Origin: Proteiniphilum propionicum
GTDB taxonomy: Bacteria > Bacteroidota > Bacteroidia > Bacteroidales > Dysgonomonadaceae
Assembly (NCBI RefSeq): GCF_022267555.1
Contig: NZ_CP073586.1
Span: 2,719,501 to 2,783,500 of the forward strand
Direction: 5' to 3'
Length of the DNA stretch: 64,000 nucleotides
The notes under the pieces were generated by a model. The model worked only from the letters and a program-made list of their open reading frames with translations. It was not told the origin of the DNA and did no database searches. This document shows positions 1-9,272 of the stretch, piece after piece. The translations under genes and the position numbers were made by a program. The stretch's first letter is position 1. Each line of letters starts with the position of its first letter.

Positions 1-65
1 TGATCATCTTGTGAAGTTTTCAAGAAAAAAGACTTATCGGAAGAGACTCAATTATCAAATTGAAA

Positions 66-2174
66 ATGAAAGAATTAATTACAAAAACTATAGACTTGAA
101 TACCGGATCGCCGGAAGAAAAACGCGCGGAGATACGCAACTACTTCCTGAAGACGTGGGCGGTAGACGAGCTCTTATATAACCAGCTGAAGGATGATAGT
201 GTGTTTTATCACAGGGGCGACCCGCTGCGGCATATAATACTTTTTTATCTGGGCCATACAGCGGTATTCTTTATTAATAAACTGTATCTGGCAAAGATAA
301 TTGACAGGCGTATAAACCCTAAGTTTGAATCGATATTTGCCATAGGTGTGGATGAGATGAGCTGGGACGACCTCGATAACCGGCACTACGACTGGCCTCC
401 GGTGCCGGAGGTGCGTGCCTATCGCGATGAGGCGAAGGAGTTGATCCTGGGTGTGATAGATAATGCTCCTTTAGAGATGCCTATTGGGTGGAATAGCCCT
501 TTCTGGATTGTGATGATGGGGATAGAGCATGAAAGGATTCACCTTGAGACATCTTCGGTGCTGATAAGGCAGCTGCCGATAGATAAGGTGGTGCAGGGTG
601 TGTTCGGTGAGCGCTGTACCCGGGATGAAGAAGCGCCCGTAAACGTGTTGGTGCCGGTGAAGGGGGGACTTATGAAGCTGGGTAAACCGTTCGGGCACCC
701 GCTATATGGCTGGGATAACGAGTACGGGAGCTATGAGGAGGAGGTGGGCGACTTTGCCGCGGCCAGGTACTTGACGTCGAACAGGGAGTTTCTTGAGTTT
801 GTTGAGGATGATGGCTACAATACACGGAGCTACTGGACCGATGAGGGATGGAACTGGCGAAATTTCAGGCAGGCGCAGATGCCGCTCTTCTGGCGCAGTG
901 AGGGTGATAAGTACCGGTTGAGGCTGGTGGCTGAGGAGATTGATATGCCATGGAGCTGGCCTGTTGAGGTGAACTATCTTGAGGCTAAAGCTTTCTGTAA
1001 CTGGAAGAGTGCGAAGGCCGGCAAAACATACCGGTTGCCGTCTGAGGCGGAGTGGTACCGCATGCATGAGGCCTCAGGGCTGAAAGATGTGCCGGAGTGG
1101 GAGAGGGCGCCGGGGAACATCAACCTTCAATATTTTACATCGCCGTGCCCGGTTAACATGTTCGGGCAGGGGGAGTTCTTTGACCTGATAGGCAACGTGT
1201 GGCAATGGACCGAGACCCCGATAACCGGCTTCCCGGGTTTCAAGGTTCATCCGATGTATGACGACTTTTCAACACCTACATTCGATAGTAAGCATAACCT
1301 GATAAAAGGGGGGTCGTGGATCTCCACGGGTAACGAGGCTACAGTCCACTCTCGTTACGCTTTTAGAAGACATTTTTATCAGCATGCGGGATTCCGATAT
1401 ATTCAATCGGATGTGCAGCTGAAGATACAACAGGCTGATTATGAGATGGACCCTGAGGTCACACTTTCGTGCGAAGAGAACTGGGGAGATGCTTTTGCAA
1501 AGGAACCGCCGGTAGCTAAGAAGCTGGCTGAGATTGCTGACGAGTTGCTGAAAGAGACGCCCGGGGCGCGTATCCTGGACCTGAATGCCGGTACGGGGCG
1601 ACTGGCTTTTGAGCTGGCGGTAAAATACCCGGATGTGACGGCACTTGATTTTACGGCGAGGATGATACGTATCCCTATTCAGCTCCAGGAGCAGGGTTAC
1701 GTGCGCTACACGATGAAGGATGAGGGGGAACTGGTGTTCTACCGCGATGTGGTGCTTGATAATTTTGGATTGACGGCAACAAAGGATAGGATATTGTTTA
1801 TGCAGGCTGACGCGATGAACCTGAAGCCTAACTATTCTGGGTATAGCCTGATTATTGTGCCTTCTCTACTAGAGGAGCTGAGCGATCCGAAACTGTTCCT
1901 GACACAGATTCACCAGCGGTTGAACGATGGTGGATACCTGATGCTGGCATCGGATTACGACTGGGACGGGGAAAAGATAAACCGTGACAGATGGCCGGGG
2001 GGATTCAAGCAGGATGGAGAGCCTGTGACTTCGTTCGACGGGATAAAGGAGGTGCTGGAGAAGCATTTCTACCTCCATGATGAGCCGGCGGATATTTTAA
2101 GGGCTGTGAAAAAATCGTCACGAATCACTGAATACAGGCTTTTGCAGGTTACAATATGGAAAAAGAAGGCCTAA
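66..2174 (+). CDS. ovoA: OvoA-type 5-histidylcysteine sulfoxide synthase with C-terminal methyltransferase domain
   Basis: This 702-residue protein has the three-part architecture of OvoA: an N-terminal DinB-like iron-binding domain, a central FGE/SUMF1-type domain and a C-terminal SAM-dependent methyltransferase. In the family it joins cysteine to histidine with O2 to give 5-histidylcysteine sulfoxide, and the last domain methylates the mercaptohistidine product to make ovothiol. Seen in the sequence are a histidine near residue 64, an HX3HXE motif near residues 155-161 (HERIHLE), the SUMF1-like stretch at about 190-450 ending AFRRHFYQHAGFRY, and a methyltransferase motif I (ILDLNAGTGR) near residue 503. 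ATG at 66 is preferred over an in-frame TTG at 60. The separate sulfoxide lyase is not adjacent. The family call is secure from architecture; the product in this organism is inferred. Confidence 0.88.
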   Translation: MKELITKTIDLNTGSPEEKRAEIRNYFLKTWAVDELLYNQLKDDSVFYHRGDPLRHIILFYLGHTAVFFINKLYLAKIIDRRINPKFESIFAIGVDEMSWDDLDNRHYDWPPVPEVRAYRDEAKELILGVIDNAPLEMPIGWNSPFWIVMMGIEHERIHLETSSVLIRQLPIDKVVQGVFGERCTRDEEAPVNVLVPVKGGLMKLGKPFGHPLYGWDNEYGSYEEEVGDFAAARYLTSNREFLEFVEDDGYNTRSYWTDEGWNWRNFRQAQMPLFWRSEGDKYRLRLVAEEIDMPWSWPVEVNYLEAKAFCNWKSAKAGKTYRLPSEAEWYRMHEASGLKDVPEWERAPGNINLQYFTSPCPVNMFGQGEFFDLIGNVWQWTETPITGFPGFKVHPMYDDFSTPTFDSKHNLIKGGSWISTGNEATVHSRYAFRRHFYQHAGFRYIQSDVQLKIQQADYEMDPEVTLSCEENWGDAFAKEPPVAKKLAEIADELLKETPGARILDLNAGTGRLAFELAVKYPDVTALDFTARMIRIPIQLQEQGYVRYTMKDEGELVFYRDVVLDNFGLTATKDRILFMQADAMNLKPNYSGYSLIIVPSLLEELSDPKLFLTQIHQRLNDGGYLMLASDYDWDGEKINRDRWPGGFKQDGEPVTSFDGIKEVLEKHFYLHDEPADILRAVKKSSRITEYRLLQVTIWKKKA

Positions 2175-2276
2175 ACCTTACCGGTTAAGCCTCTTGGCGA
2201 TGGTATCTTATTCCGTTACAATATTTAGGAGGAAGGTTTAAAACCAGGTCCACATATTTTGTTTTAACCCTTTTTA

Positions 2277-2308
2277 TTTGTCCTTAAAGGGTTTGTTGCG
2301 TACTTTTG
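2277..2308 (+). promoter_or_regulatory. Bacteroidota-type promoter for HAD hydrolase/symporter
   Basis: A TTTG box at 2277-2280 is followed after 20 bases by TACTTTTG at 2301-2308. This matches the Bacteroidota housekeeping promoter consensus TTTG-N19-21-TAnnTTTG. It would start transcription about 20 bases before the HAD hydrolase start. Confidence 0.6.
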
Positions 2309-2333
2309 CACACTAAAGTTAAAAGTATGCCGA

Positions 2334-3020
2334 ATGATGAATTTTAATTGTTTTTCTAACGACACAAGATTAACAGAAACTACACCTGCTTATATTCCCG
2401 ACAGCTTAATTTTTGATATGGACGGTACCCTCTGGGATAATGTGGATACTTATGCCGTTTCATGGACCCGTGGAATGAAAAAGATGGGGTATGACAAAGA
2501 GGTCACCAGGGAGGATATTCTGTCGCAGATGGGCAACGAAATTGGGGTGATGCTGAAAGTACTGGTGCCGGAATGGACTAAGGAGGAGCAGAACAGGTTG
2601 TTTCACGCGGTAATTGAATCGTATCAGGAGCTGGTGCCAACGATGAAGCCGGTGATCTTCGATGGGGTGACTGAGGGGCTGGAGCTGCTCTCGCAAAGAT
2701 ATAGGCTCTTCCTTCTGAGTAACTGCGAGGAGGGCGGGTTGGTGAATTTTATGAACCATACCAAAACAGAACATCTTATTACGGACTACATGGAACATGG
2801 TATGAACATGAAGCCGAAACATCACAATCTGAAACTAATGATAGAAAAGAACGGGCTGCAGGCGCCGGTGTATATAGGTGATACCGATTCTGACAGCAGA
2901 GAGTCGGCTATGGCGGTTGTACCGTTTGTATTTGTTACTTACGGATTCGGTGAAGCCGAAAACTTTAACTTGAAATTTGATACTTTTCCCGAACTGGTGA
3001 ATTATTACCTTAACCTTTAG
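2334..3020 (+). CDS. HAD-superfamily hydrolase, phosphoglycolate-phosphatase-like
   Basis: The 228-residue protein is a HAD phosphatase of the Gph/beta-phosphoglucomutase type. Motif I is FDMDGTLWDN with nucleophile D28 and acid/base D30, motif II is LLSN (S129), motif III is the K160-P161 pair and motif IV is GDTDSD near 182-187. A helical cap follows motif I. Such enzymes hydrolyse small phosphate esters in the cytoplasm; the substrate cannot be told from the sequence. The gene lies just after a clear promoter and ends three bases before the symporter gene, so the two are probably co-transcribed. ATG at 2337 is an equally possible start. Confidence 0.85.
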   Translation: MMNFNCFSNDTRLTETTPAYIPDSLIFDMDGTLWDNVDTYAVSWTRGMKKMGYDKEVTREDILSQMGNEIGVMLKVLVPEWTKEEQNRLFHAVIESYQELVPTMKPVIFDGVTEGLELLSQRYRLFLLSNCEEGGLVNFMNHTKTEHLITDYMEHGMNMKPKHHNLKLMIEKNGLQAPVYIGDTDSDSRESAMAVVPFVFVTYGFGEAENFNLKFDTFPELVNYYLNL

Positions 3021-3023
3021 CCT

Positions 3024-4496
3024 ATGCAGTCGGCATTTATATTGATAGTAATAGCAGTGTACTTCTCTGTACTGATGCTTATCTCTTATTTTACCAGCAG
3101 GAAAGGGTCGGGCAATGATGAGTTCTTCCGTGCCAACAAATCATCGAAATGGTATGTGGTGGCGGTAGCGATGATAGGGACATCGATCTCGGGAGTGACC
3201 TTTGTATCTGTCCCCGGGATGGTGAGGAACCTTGATATGACCTATATGCAGATGGTGTTCGGGTTCTTTTTCGGGTATCTGGTTATCGCCTTTGTGTTGC
3301 TGCCTCTTTATTATCGGTTGAACCTGACTACCATTTATGGCTACCTGGATCAACGATATGGACCGAAATCGTACAAGACGGGAGCATGGTTTTTCCTTAT
3401 ATCAAAGATTGTGGGAGCTGCAGCAAGGCTTTACCTGGTCGCTTTTATACTGCAGTCACTGGTGTTCGACTCGTGGGGAGTGCCTTTCGTGGTGACGGTG
3501 ACAGGTATAATATTGGTGATATGGCTCTATAGCCACAGGAGCGGGATTAAGACTATTATATGGACGGACTGGCTGCAGACAATCCTTTTTATTACTGCAC
3601 TTGTACTTATAGTGTGGCAGGTGGGCATGAGGATGGACCTTAATGTGGCGGGGATGGTGAAGACCATAAGGGAGAGCAGCCACTCCCGGATTTTTGTGTT
3701 CGACGACTGGGCATCGACCCAGAATTTCTTTAAACAGTTTTTCAGCGGGATGTTTATTACTATTGTGATGACGGGGCTGGATCAGGACCAGATGCAGAAG
3801 AACCTGACAATCCGCACGCTGAGGGATGCTCAGAAGAATGTGGTGTCGTATGGGCTTGCATTTACGCCGATAAACTTTCTGTTCCTATGCCTTGGGGTGC
3901 TGATGATTATTTTCGCCGGCCAAACCGGTATTGAGCTGCCGGAGGTGTCGGACAATATACTGCCGGTGATAGCGAGCGAGCATCTGGGGCCGGTGGTGTT
4001 GGGTATTTTTGTATTGGGAATTGTGGCAGCTGCTTTTTCGAGCGCGGACTCGGCGTTGACGGCACTCACCACCTCGTTCTGCGTAGATATTCTGAATATG
4101 AAGGCTGTAAGGCAGTCCGAAGTGCAGGCGGAGAGGGATGTGAAAATACGGCGGAGAGTGCATGTAGGTATAAGTGCAGTGTTTGTGCTTATAATCCTGT
4201 TGATAAAGGCGATCGGCTCTGACAGCATAATAACTGCAATATATAAGCTTGCATCATACACCTACGGACCGCTGCTGGGACTATATTTCTTTGGGCTCTA
4301 CTCAAGGGTGAAGCCTAAGGACAGATATGTGCCTTATGTGGCTTTCTCAGCCCCGGTGCTATGCTTTGTTATTGAGACGCTGATGATGCACTTTTTCAAT
4401 TACAGGGTGGGGTATGAGCTTCTGCTTATGAACGGGCTGCTGACTGGGATTGGGCTCTGGCTTATTAATAAGGGTAAGAGACAGCAATTGATGTAA
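3024..4496 (+). CDS. Sodium:solute symporter (SSS family)
   Basis: The 490-residue protein is almost wholly hydrophobic, with about 13 predicted membrane segments, and fits the SSS family in length. The conserved family stretch AAAFSSADSALTALTTS is present in the middle of the protein, and the early region with ISGVTFVSVPG is also typical. Family members import sugars, amino acids, sialic acid or other small solutes with Na+. The substrate is unknown here. It starts three bases after the HAD hydrolase stop, which suggests one transcript. Confidence 0.88.
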   Translation: MQSAFILIVIAVYFSVLMLISYFTSRKGSGNDEFFRANKSSKWYVVAVAMIGTSISGVTFVSVPGMVRNLDMTYMQMVFGFFFGYLVIAFVLLPLYYRLNLTTIYGYLDQRYGPKSYKTGAWFFLISKIVGAAARLYLVAFILQSLVFDSWGVPFVVTVTGIILVIWLYSHRSGIKTIIWTDWLQTILFITALVLIVWQVGMRMDLNVAGMVKTIRESSHSRIFVFDDWASTQNFFKQFFSGMFITIVMTGLDQDQMQKNLTIRTLRDAQKNVVSYGLAFTPINFLFLCLGVLMIIFAGQTGIELPEVSDNILPVIASEHLGPVVLGIFVLGIVAAAFSSADSALTALTTSFCVDILNMKAVRQSEVQAERDVKIRRRVHVGISAVFVLIILLIKAIGSDSIITAIYKLASYTYGPLLGLYFFGLYSRVKPKDRYVPYVAFSAPVLCFVIETLMMHFFNYRVGYELLLMNGLLTGIGLWLINKGKRQQLM

Positions 4497-4644
4497 GTGC
4501 GGGTGCATAAAGTCACCGCCCTGTGGCCTATGTTGTATAACGATGCAACAGGCGAAAAGATTAAAAAGGGTAAATAAAATTCAGGCCTATGGCCGATGAG
4601 TATAAAGTTGCCGGCGTTGTGAAAAATATCTGACTAAAACTAAA

Positions 4645-5244
4645 ATGATTATCATTAAAACAGCTGAGTTTATTATAAGTAACACAGACTATAGGAGTTG
4701 CCCGAATGACGGCAAGCCCGAATACGCCTTTATTGGCAGGTCGAACGTTGGCAAGTCGTCGCTCATAAACATGCTTGCTAACAGAAAGGGGCTGGCAATG
4801 ACCTCTTCCACACCGGGAAAGACTATGCTGATAAACCATTTTCTTATCAACGGTGAGTGGTACCTGGTGGATTTGCCGGGGTATGGCTACGCAAGAAGAG
4901 GTATGGAGAGCAGGGAGAAAATACGTAATATCATTGAGGACTATATTCTTGAGAGGGAGGCTATGGCTAACCTGTTTGTGCTGGTTGATTCACGGCACGA
5001 GCCGCAGAATATTGACCTTGAGTTTATGGAGTGGCTTGGCGAGAACGGTGTGCCGTTCTCTATAGTCTTTACCAAAAGTGACAAGCTGGGCTCCGGACGG
5101 CTGCAGATGAGTATTAATGCCTATAAGGAAAAACTGAAAGAAACATGGGAGGAGCTGCCGCCGCTGTTTGTAACATCATCGGAGAAGGGGCAGGGTAGGG
5201 AAGAGCTTCTTGAATATATTGAAAAAATCAACAACATGCTTTAG
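4645..5244 (+). CDS. engB: Ribosome biogenesis GTP-binding protein EngB (YsxC/YihA)
   Basis: The 199-residue protein is a TRAFAC GTPase of standard EngB length. It has the P-loop GRSNVGKSS (about 31-39), the TPGKT switch I region, G3 DLPGYGYA, G4 TKSD and G5 TSSEKG. EngB helps late assembly of the large ribosomal subunit. The ATG at 4645 lies about 150 bases after the symporter gene, a gap in which no further gene is seen. The gene converges with atpG across a short repeat-rich spacer. Confidence 0.95.
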   Translation: MIIIKTAEFIISNTDYRSCPNDGKPEYAFIGRSNVGKSSLINMLANRKGLAMTSSTPGKTMLINHFLINGEWYLVDLPGYGYARRGMESREKIRNIIEDYILEREAMANLFVLVDSRHEPQNIDLEFMEWLGENGVPFSIVFTKSDKLGSGRLQMSINAYKEKLKETWEELPPLFVTSSEKGQGREELLEYIEKINNML

Positions 5245-5251
5245 GGGGACC

Positions 5252-5336
5252 GGTCAAAGTCCAGTTTCAGGTCAAGGTTCAGGGGGGCGGCCCAGGTCAA
5301 AGTCCAGTTTCAAGTCCAGTTTCAGGTCCAGTTTCA
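5252..5336. repeat. Degenerate short tandem repeats between engB and atpG
   Basis: The spacer between these convergent genes is built from related pieces such as GTCAAAGTCCAGTTTCA (at 5253 and again 43 bases later at 5296) and shortened versions of it (GTCCAGTTTCA several times). It is not coding, and its last bases touch the end of atpG. No terminator hairpin is obvious. Confidence 0.6.
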
Positions 5337-6245
5337 ACCGTACCTGCCGAATGAGCCGCCAACAATATCTAAAAGCTCGTTAGTGATAGACTCCTGACGA
5401 AGCTTGTTGTACTCCATGGTGAGTTCTTCGGAGAGATCGTCGGCATTATCGGTGGCTATCTGCATGGCAGTCATGCGGGCAGCATGCTCAGAGGTTACCG
5501 AGTCGAGATGGGTGGCGAAAAGCTTCACCTTTAAAGACTTTGGGATAAGCTCCTGCATGATTGTCTCCCTGTCCGGTTCAATGATGTATGCGGGCGCCTC
5601 TGTATCAATCATATCGGCCTTAAGCTCCAGTGGCAGGAACGGTTCATGGATAACCACTTGTGAGCCCTTGCTCCGGTAATGGTGGTAGATAAGCTCAGCA
5701 CGGTCGACAGTACCGTTCAGAAACATCTCCATAAGCTTATCTGCCATAAGCTGCGAATGGATATATTCCGGTTTTCCGCTTATCTCATTGTAATCGCCCT
5801 GAGGTTCGAACCCCATACCTCGTACCGCTTTTGCCACTTTCTCGCCTATGGGATAGATAAGAATGTTCTCTTTGCCAAGATGCATGTAACCCTTCACCAC
5901 CTCTCTCAGCTTTTCAATTATATTGTCGTTGAACCGGCCCGCCAGACCGCTGTTGGATGAAAAGGCTATGATGGCTACCCGCTTGACTGTACGCATCACG
6001 GTGAAAGGGGAGTTGATACCTTTACCTATGAGTTCGTTCTTTCTACGTTCATCTTTTCCTCGTTCGTCATGACTAAGGAAAAGCTGCATCATATGCTGGA
6101 GCTTCTTCTGATAGGGGCTGAGGCTGAGAATTATGCGCTGCGACTTCTGCAGCTTTGCGGAAGAGACCATCATCATGGCTGATGTGATCTTTTGAGTGGA
6201 TCGTACCGAATGCAGCCTGCTTTTTATATCTTTCAGTTGTGCCAT
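5334..6245 (-). CDS. atpG: F1 ATP synthase gamma subunit
   Basis: The 303-residue central-stalk subunit begins with the conserved gamma start (AQLKDIKSRLHSVRSTQKIT) and ends with a helix rich in MTAMQIATDNADDL and NELLDIVGG, the usual C-terminal gamma signature. It rotates inside the alpha3beta3 ring and couples proton flow to catalysis. It is the last gene of the atp operon, following atpA after five bases. A Bacteroidota-type insertion of charged residues lies near residues 60-75. Confidence 0.96.
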   Translation of the reverse strand: MAQLKDIKSRLHSVRSTQKITSAMMMVSSAKLQKSQRIILSLSPYQKKLQHMMQLFLSHDERGKDERRKNELIGKGINSPFTVMRTVKRVAIIAFSSNSGLAGRFNDNIIEKLREVVKGYMHLGKENILIYPIGEKVAKAVRGMGFEPQGDYNEISGKPEYIHSQLMADKLMEMFLNGTVDRAELIYHHYRSKGSQVVIHEPFLPLELKADMIDTEAPAYIIEPDRETIMQELIPKSLKVKLFATHLDSVTSEHAARMTAMQIATDNADDLSEELTMEYNKLRQESITNELLDIVGGSFGRYG

Positions 6246-6250
6246 AGAAT

Positions 6251-7840
6251 TCAGGATTGCATTGCTTTGACGGTGTCTTCAGCTACTGTTTCGATTATTT
6301 TGCTGATCTCATCGTTTATCACTCCCTTTTTCAGCTGGTCGAGAACATCGTGGCGGTGGCTTGCCTGCAGTGTGGCAAGGAACTCTTTTTCGAACTCGCC
6401 CACCTTCTCAAGGGGTATATCCTTCAGCAGCCCGTGGGTGCCGCAAAAGAGTATGGCTATCTGATGCTCAATGCTCATTGGGCTGTGGACCGGTTGAATA
6501 AGCAGCTGTTCGTTCTTCTGTCCCTTGTTGATGGTCATGGCGGTAACAGCATCCATATCACCGCCAAACTTGGCGAATGCAGCCAGTTCCTGGTATTGCG
6601 CCTGGTCGATCTTCAAGGTACCTGCTACCGTCTTCATTGCCTTTATCTGTGCGTTTCCCCCCACGCGGGAGACGGAGATACCGACATTTATGGCGGGACG
6701 GATGCCCCTGTTGTAGAGGTCCGCCTCAAGAAAGATCTGCCCGTCGGTGATTGAGATAACGTTGGTGGGGATATATGCCGACACGTCACCAGCCTGCGTT
6801 TCAATGATGGGCAGCGCTGTGAGTGAACCGCCACCTTTCACCTTACCCTCGAGGCTGGGAGGAATGTCGTTCATCAGGACGGCTACATCTTCCTGTGAGA
6901 TGATGCTGGCTGCCCTCTCCAGCAGCCTTGAGTGGAGATAGAAGATGTCGCCGGGATATGCTTCGCGGCCCGAGGGGCGCCTGAGGATGAGGGAGACCTC
7001 GCGATAGGCTACCGCCTGTTTGGAGAGATCGTCGTAAACGACCAGGGCATGCCTGCCCGTGTCGCGGAAATATTCGCCTACGGCAGCTCCGGCAAAAGGG
7101 GCTATATATCGCATAGCGGCAGTATCGGAGCCGTTGGCGGAGATGACCGTGGTGTAGTCCATGGCTCCCCCGTCGGTAAGCCTCTTGACGATAGATGCTA
7201 CCGATGAACCTTTCTGTCCTACAGCTACATAGATGCAATATACCGGGTCGCCATTGTCGAAATTTTCACGCTGGTTGAGGATGGTGTCTATGGCTATACT
7301 GGTTTTGCCGGTCTGCCGGTCGCCGATGATCAGCTCCCGCTGCCCGCGCCCTATGGGAATCATGGCATCAACAGCCTTCAGCCCTGTCTGTAGGGGTGTG
7401 TTTACCGGCTGACGGAAGATGACGCCGGGCGCTTTCCGCTCAAGGGGCATCTCAAACATCTCTCCCCTGATAGGCCCTTTGCCGTCGATAGGCTCACCGA
7501 TGGGAGAGATGACACGGCCAAGCATGCCCTCCCCGACAAAGAGCGAGGCTACCCTGCCGGTCCGCCTGACTGTGAATCCCTCTTTGATCTCACTGGTGCT
7601 GCCCAGGAGGATGGCTCCAATATTGTCTTCCTCGAGGTTCATCACGATAGCCTGCATGCCGTTGTCGAACTCAAGAAGTTCGCCCGACTCGGCGTTGCGC
7701 AGCCCGAAGATGCGTACAACACCATCGCTGACGCTGATGACAACCCCTGTTTCGTTGAATTTAACATGGGTGTCTATCCCTTTGAGCTGCATGCGCAACA
7801 CCTCGGAAACCTCGCTTATCCTGATTACATTTTCTGCCAT
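6251..7840 (-). CDS. atpA: F1 ATP synthase alpha subunit
   Basis: The 529-residue subunit is slightly longer than the usual 505-515. It contains the non-catalytic Walker A site GDRQTGKTS and the conserved [19 protein letters not shown] and GIRPAINVG regions. It forms the hexamer with beta and carries regulatory nucleotide sites. It sits between atpH (37-base gap) and atpG in the minus-strand operon. Confidence 0.97.
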   Translation of the reverse strand: MAENVIRISEVSEVLRMQLKGIDTHVKFNETGVVISVSDGVVRIFGLRNAESGELLEFDNGMQAIVMNLEEDNIGAILLGSTSEIKEGFTVRRTGRVASLFVGEGMLGRVISPIGEPIDGKGPIRGEMFEMPLERKAPGVIFRQPVNTPLQTGLKAVDAMIPIGRGQRELIIGDRQTGKTSIAIDTILNQRENFDNGDPVYCIYVAVGQKGSSVASIVKRLTDGGAMDYTTVISANGSDTAAMRYIAPFAGAAVGEYFRDTGRHALVVYDDLSKQAVAYREVSLILRRPSGREAYPGDIFYLHSRLLERAASIISQEDVAVLMNDIPPSLEGKVKGGGSLTALPIIETQAGDVSAYIPTNVISITDGQIFLEADLYNRGIRPAINVGISVSRVGGNAQIKAMKTVAGTLKIDQAQYQELAAFAKFGGDMDAVTAMTINKGQKNEQLLIQPVHSPMSIEHQIAILFCGTHGLLKDIPLEKVGEFEKEFLATLQASHRHDVLDQLKKGVINDEISKIIETVAEDTVKAMQS

Positions 7841-7877
7841 ATATATCCTAAATTATCTTTTTTAACTTTGCTGAATA

Positions 7878-8414
7878 TCAATCTTGTAACACTCTCCTGA
7901 TTCTTGAGAGCTCTCCCGAAACGCTGGCATCCCACCTGTAGTCGTTGAGACTCAGTATGAACCCGCCTATGATATCGGGATCTTCAACGTTCTCTATTTC
8001 GAGCTTGCCTCCAACAATCTTCTCAAACCGTGAGGTGAGCTGCCAGCATTTCTCCTCGTCTATGGCGATTGCCGTGATAAGCTTGCCGTGGCGTATGTTG
8101 AACCTCTCACGGTAGAGCTCGATGAAGCGGAGGGCAATGTACTGTATCTGCTCATGCCTTTCGTTTTTCAAAATAAGATCGATCATTTTCCGTAGTGACG
8201 ATGGCACATCGCCCCCGCAGGCGGTGATGATTATGCTCTTCTTTGCACGGGGATGGACAGACCGGTTCTGGATAGAAAATCTTAACTGAGGTACCTCGAG
8301 ATAGATACTTGACAATATATGCATCTTTTCATATACTTCCTCGTGCTGCCCAAGCTCTTGTGAATAGTCGAGAAGCGCTGTTGCATAACGTGTTGATATA
8401 AGTCCGGTATTCAT
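7878..8414 (-). CDS. atpH: F1 ATP synthase delta subunit
   Basis: The 178-residue protein has OSCP/delta features: the N-terminal helical start ISTRYATALLDYSQE and the C-terminal conserved DPDIIGGFILSLNDYRWDASVSGELSRIRRVL. It links the F1 head to the peripheral stalk. It is located between atpF and atpA, as expected in Bacteroidota. Confidence 0.95.
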   Translation of the reverse strand: MNTGLISTRYATALLDYSQELGQHEEVYEKMHILSSIYLEVPQLRFSIQNRSVHPRAKKSIIITACGGDVPSSLRKMIDLILKNERHEQIQYIALRFIELYRERFNIRHGKLITAIAIDEEKCWQLTSRFEKIVGGKLEIENVEDPDIIGGFILSLNDYRWDASVSGELSRIRRVLQD

Positions 8415-8422
8415 ATTGTGAC

Positions 8423-8923
8423 TCAGGATTTTGAAATTTCCATCTCATCAAGCAGCCTGCCAATCATGTTTATCTGCTCCCCTTCAGCTGACAACTTCTC
8501 GCGAAGGATCCTCTCGGCAAGCTCTAACGATAGAGTGGCTACCTCTCCACGGATCTGCCGGAGGGCTTCCTCTTTCTCGGCGACTATCTGTTCACGTGCT
8601 GCGGCAATAATTTTTTCCGATTCGCGTTGCGCCTCTTCACGTGCACCCTCGATCATCTCTTCACGAAGCTTAGATGTCTCTTTCAACAAGCCGGCCTGCT
8701 TAATTCTGGACTCCTCCATCAGCGCCTCTCCGGCCTCCTTTACCTTTTCCAGCTCCTGGTAAGCTTCGCGTGCCGCAATGATAGACTCATCGATAAAGTT
8801 CTTCCGCTTTTCCACCGATCTGAGAATGGGTGGAAAAGCATATTTTGCCAGTATCAATATCACTATTCCGAAAGAAAGGGTCATCCAGAACAGCAATCCC
8901 GGTTCGGGTGTTAATAACGACAT
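8423..8923 (-). CDS. atpF: Fo ATP synthase b subunit
   Basis: The 166-residue protein has one N-terminal membrane segment (about residues 8-27, containing PPILRSVEKRKNFI just after it) followed by a long charged coiled coil rich in Glu, Arg, Lys and Ala. This is the peripheral-stalk b subunit. It starts 12 bases after the atpE stop and ends eight bases before atpH. Confidence 0.95.
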   Translation of the reverse strand: MSLLTPEPGLLFWMTLSFGIVILILAKYAFPPILRSVEKRKNFIDESIIAAREAYQELEKVKEAGEALMEESRIKQAGLLKETSKLREEMIEGAREEAQRESEKIIAAAREQIVAEKEEALRQIRGEVATLSLELAERILREKLSAEGEQINMIGRLLDEMEISKS

Positions 8924-8935
8924 ATCTCGGCTCCC

Positions 8936-9184
8936 TTAGAGTATAAATCCGCAAACGACGATGGCAAAGAGGGCCACCCCCTCGATAAGTGCAGCCGATA
9001 TGATCATGGTGGTACGGATATCTGATCCTGCTTCGGGCTGGCGGGCAATACCTTCCAAAGCCGACTGGCCAATTTTCCCTATACCAAAAGCTGCTGCTAA
9101 AACCGCGATGGCTACACCAGCTGCAGCGCCAATTGTACCTATTCCGGTTTCCGATGCCTGCAATAATACTGAAAGTAATTCCAT
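8936..9184 (-). CDS. atpE: Fo ATP synthase c subunit
   Basis: The 82-residue proteolipid is a two-helix hairpin with the polar loop ARQPE at about residues 47-51 and the ion-carrying carboxylate E68 in helix 2 (ALIEG). The glutamine and serine/threonine ligands of Na+-type c-rings are replaced here (Ile near 35, Gly69), so proton coupling is the better inference. It is located between atpB and atpF. Confidence 0.96.
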   Translation of the reverse strand: MELLSVLLQASETGIGTIGAAAGVAIAVLAAAFGIGKIGQSALEGIARQPEAGSDIRTTMIISAALIEGVALFAIVVCGFIL

Positions 9185-9272
9185 AATTTTTTCTTTAAAA
9201 GGTTTAATTGATAATAATCTGTAATATTTTTATGTTGTTGATTCTATATAAATATGGCCCCGGAGCAAAGTG

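Noticed and set aside
8936-9184. Na+-coupled ATP synthase
   Set aside because: The glutamine and the serine or threonine that bind Na+ in c-subunits are absent; only the carboxylate Glu68 is present.
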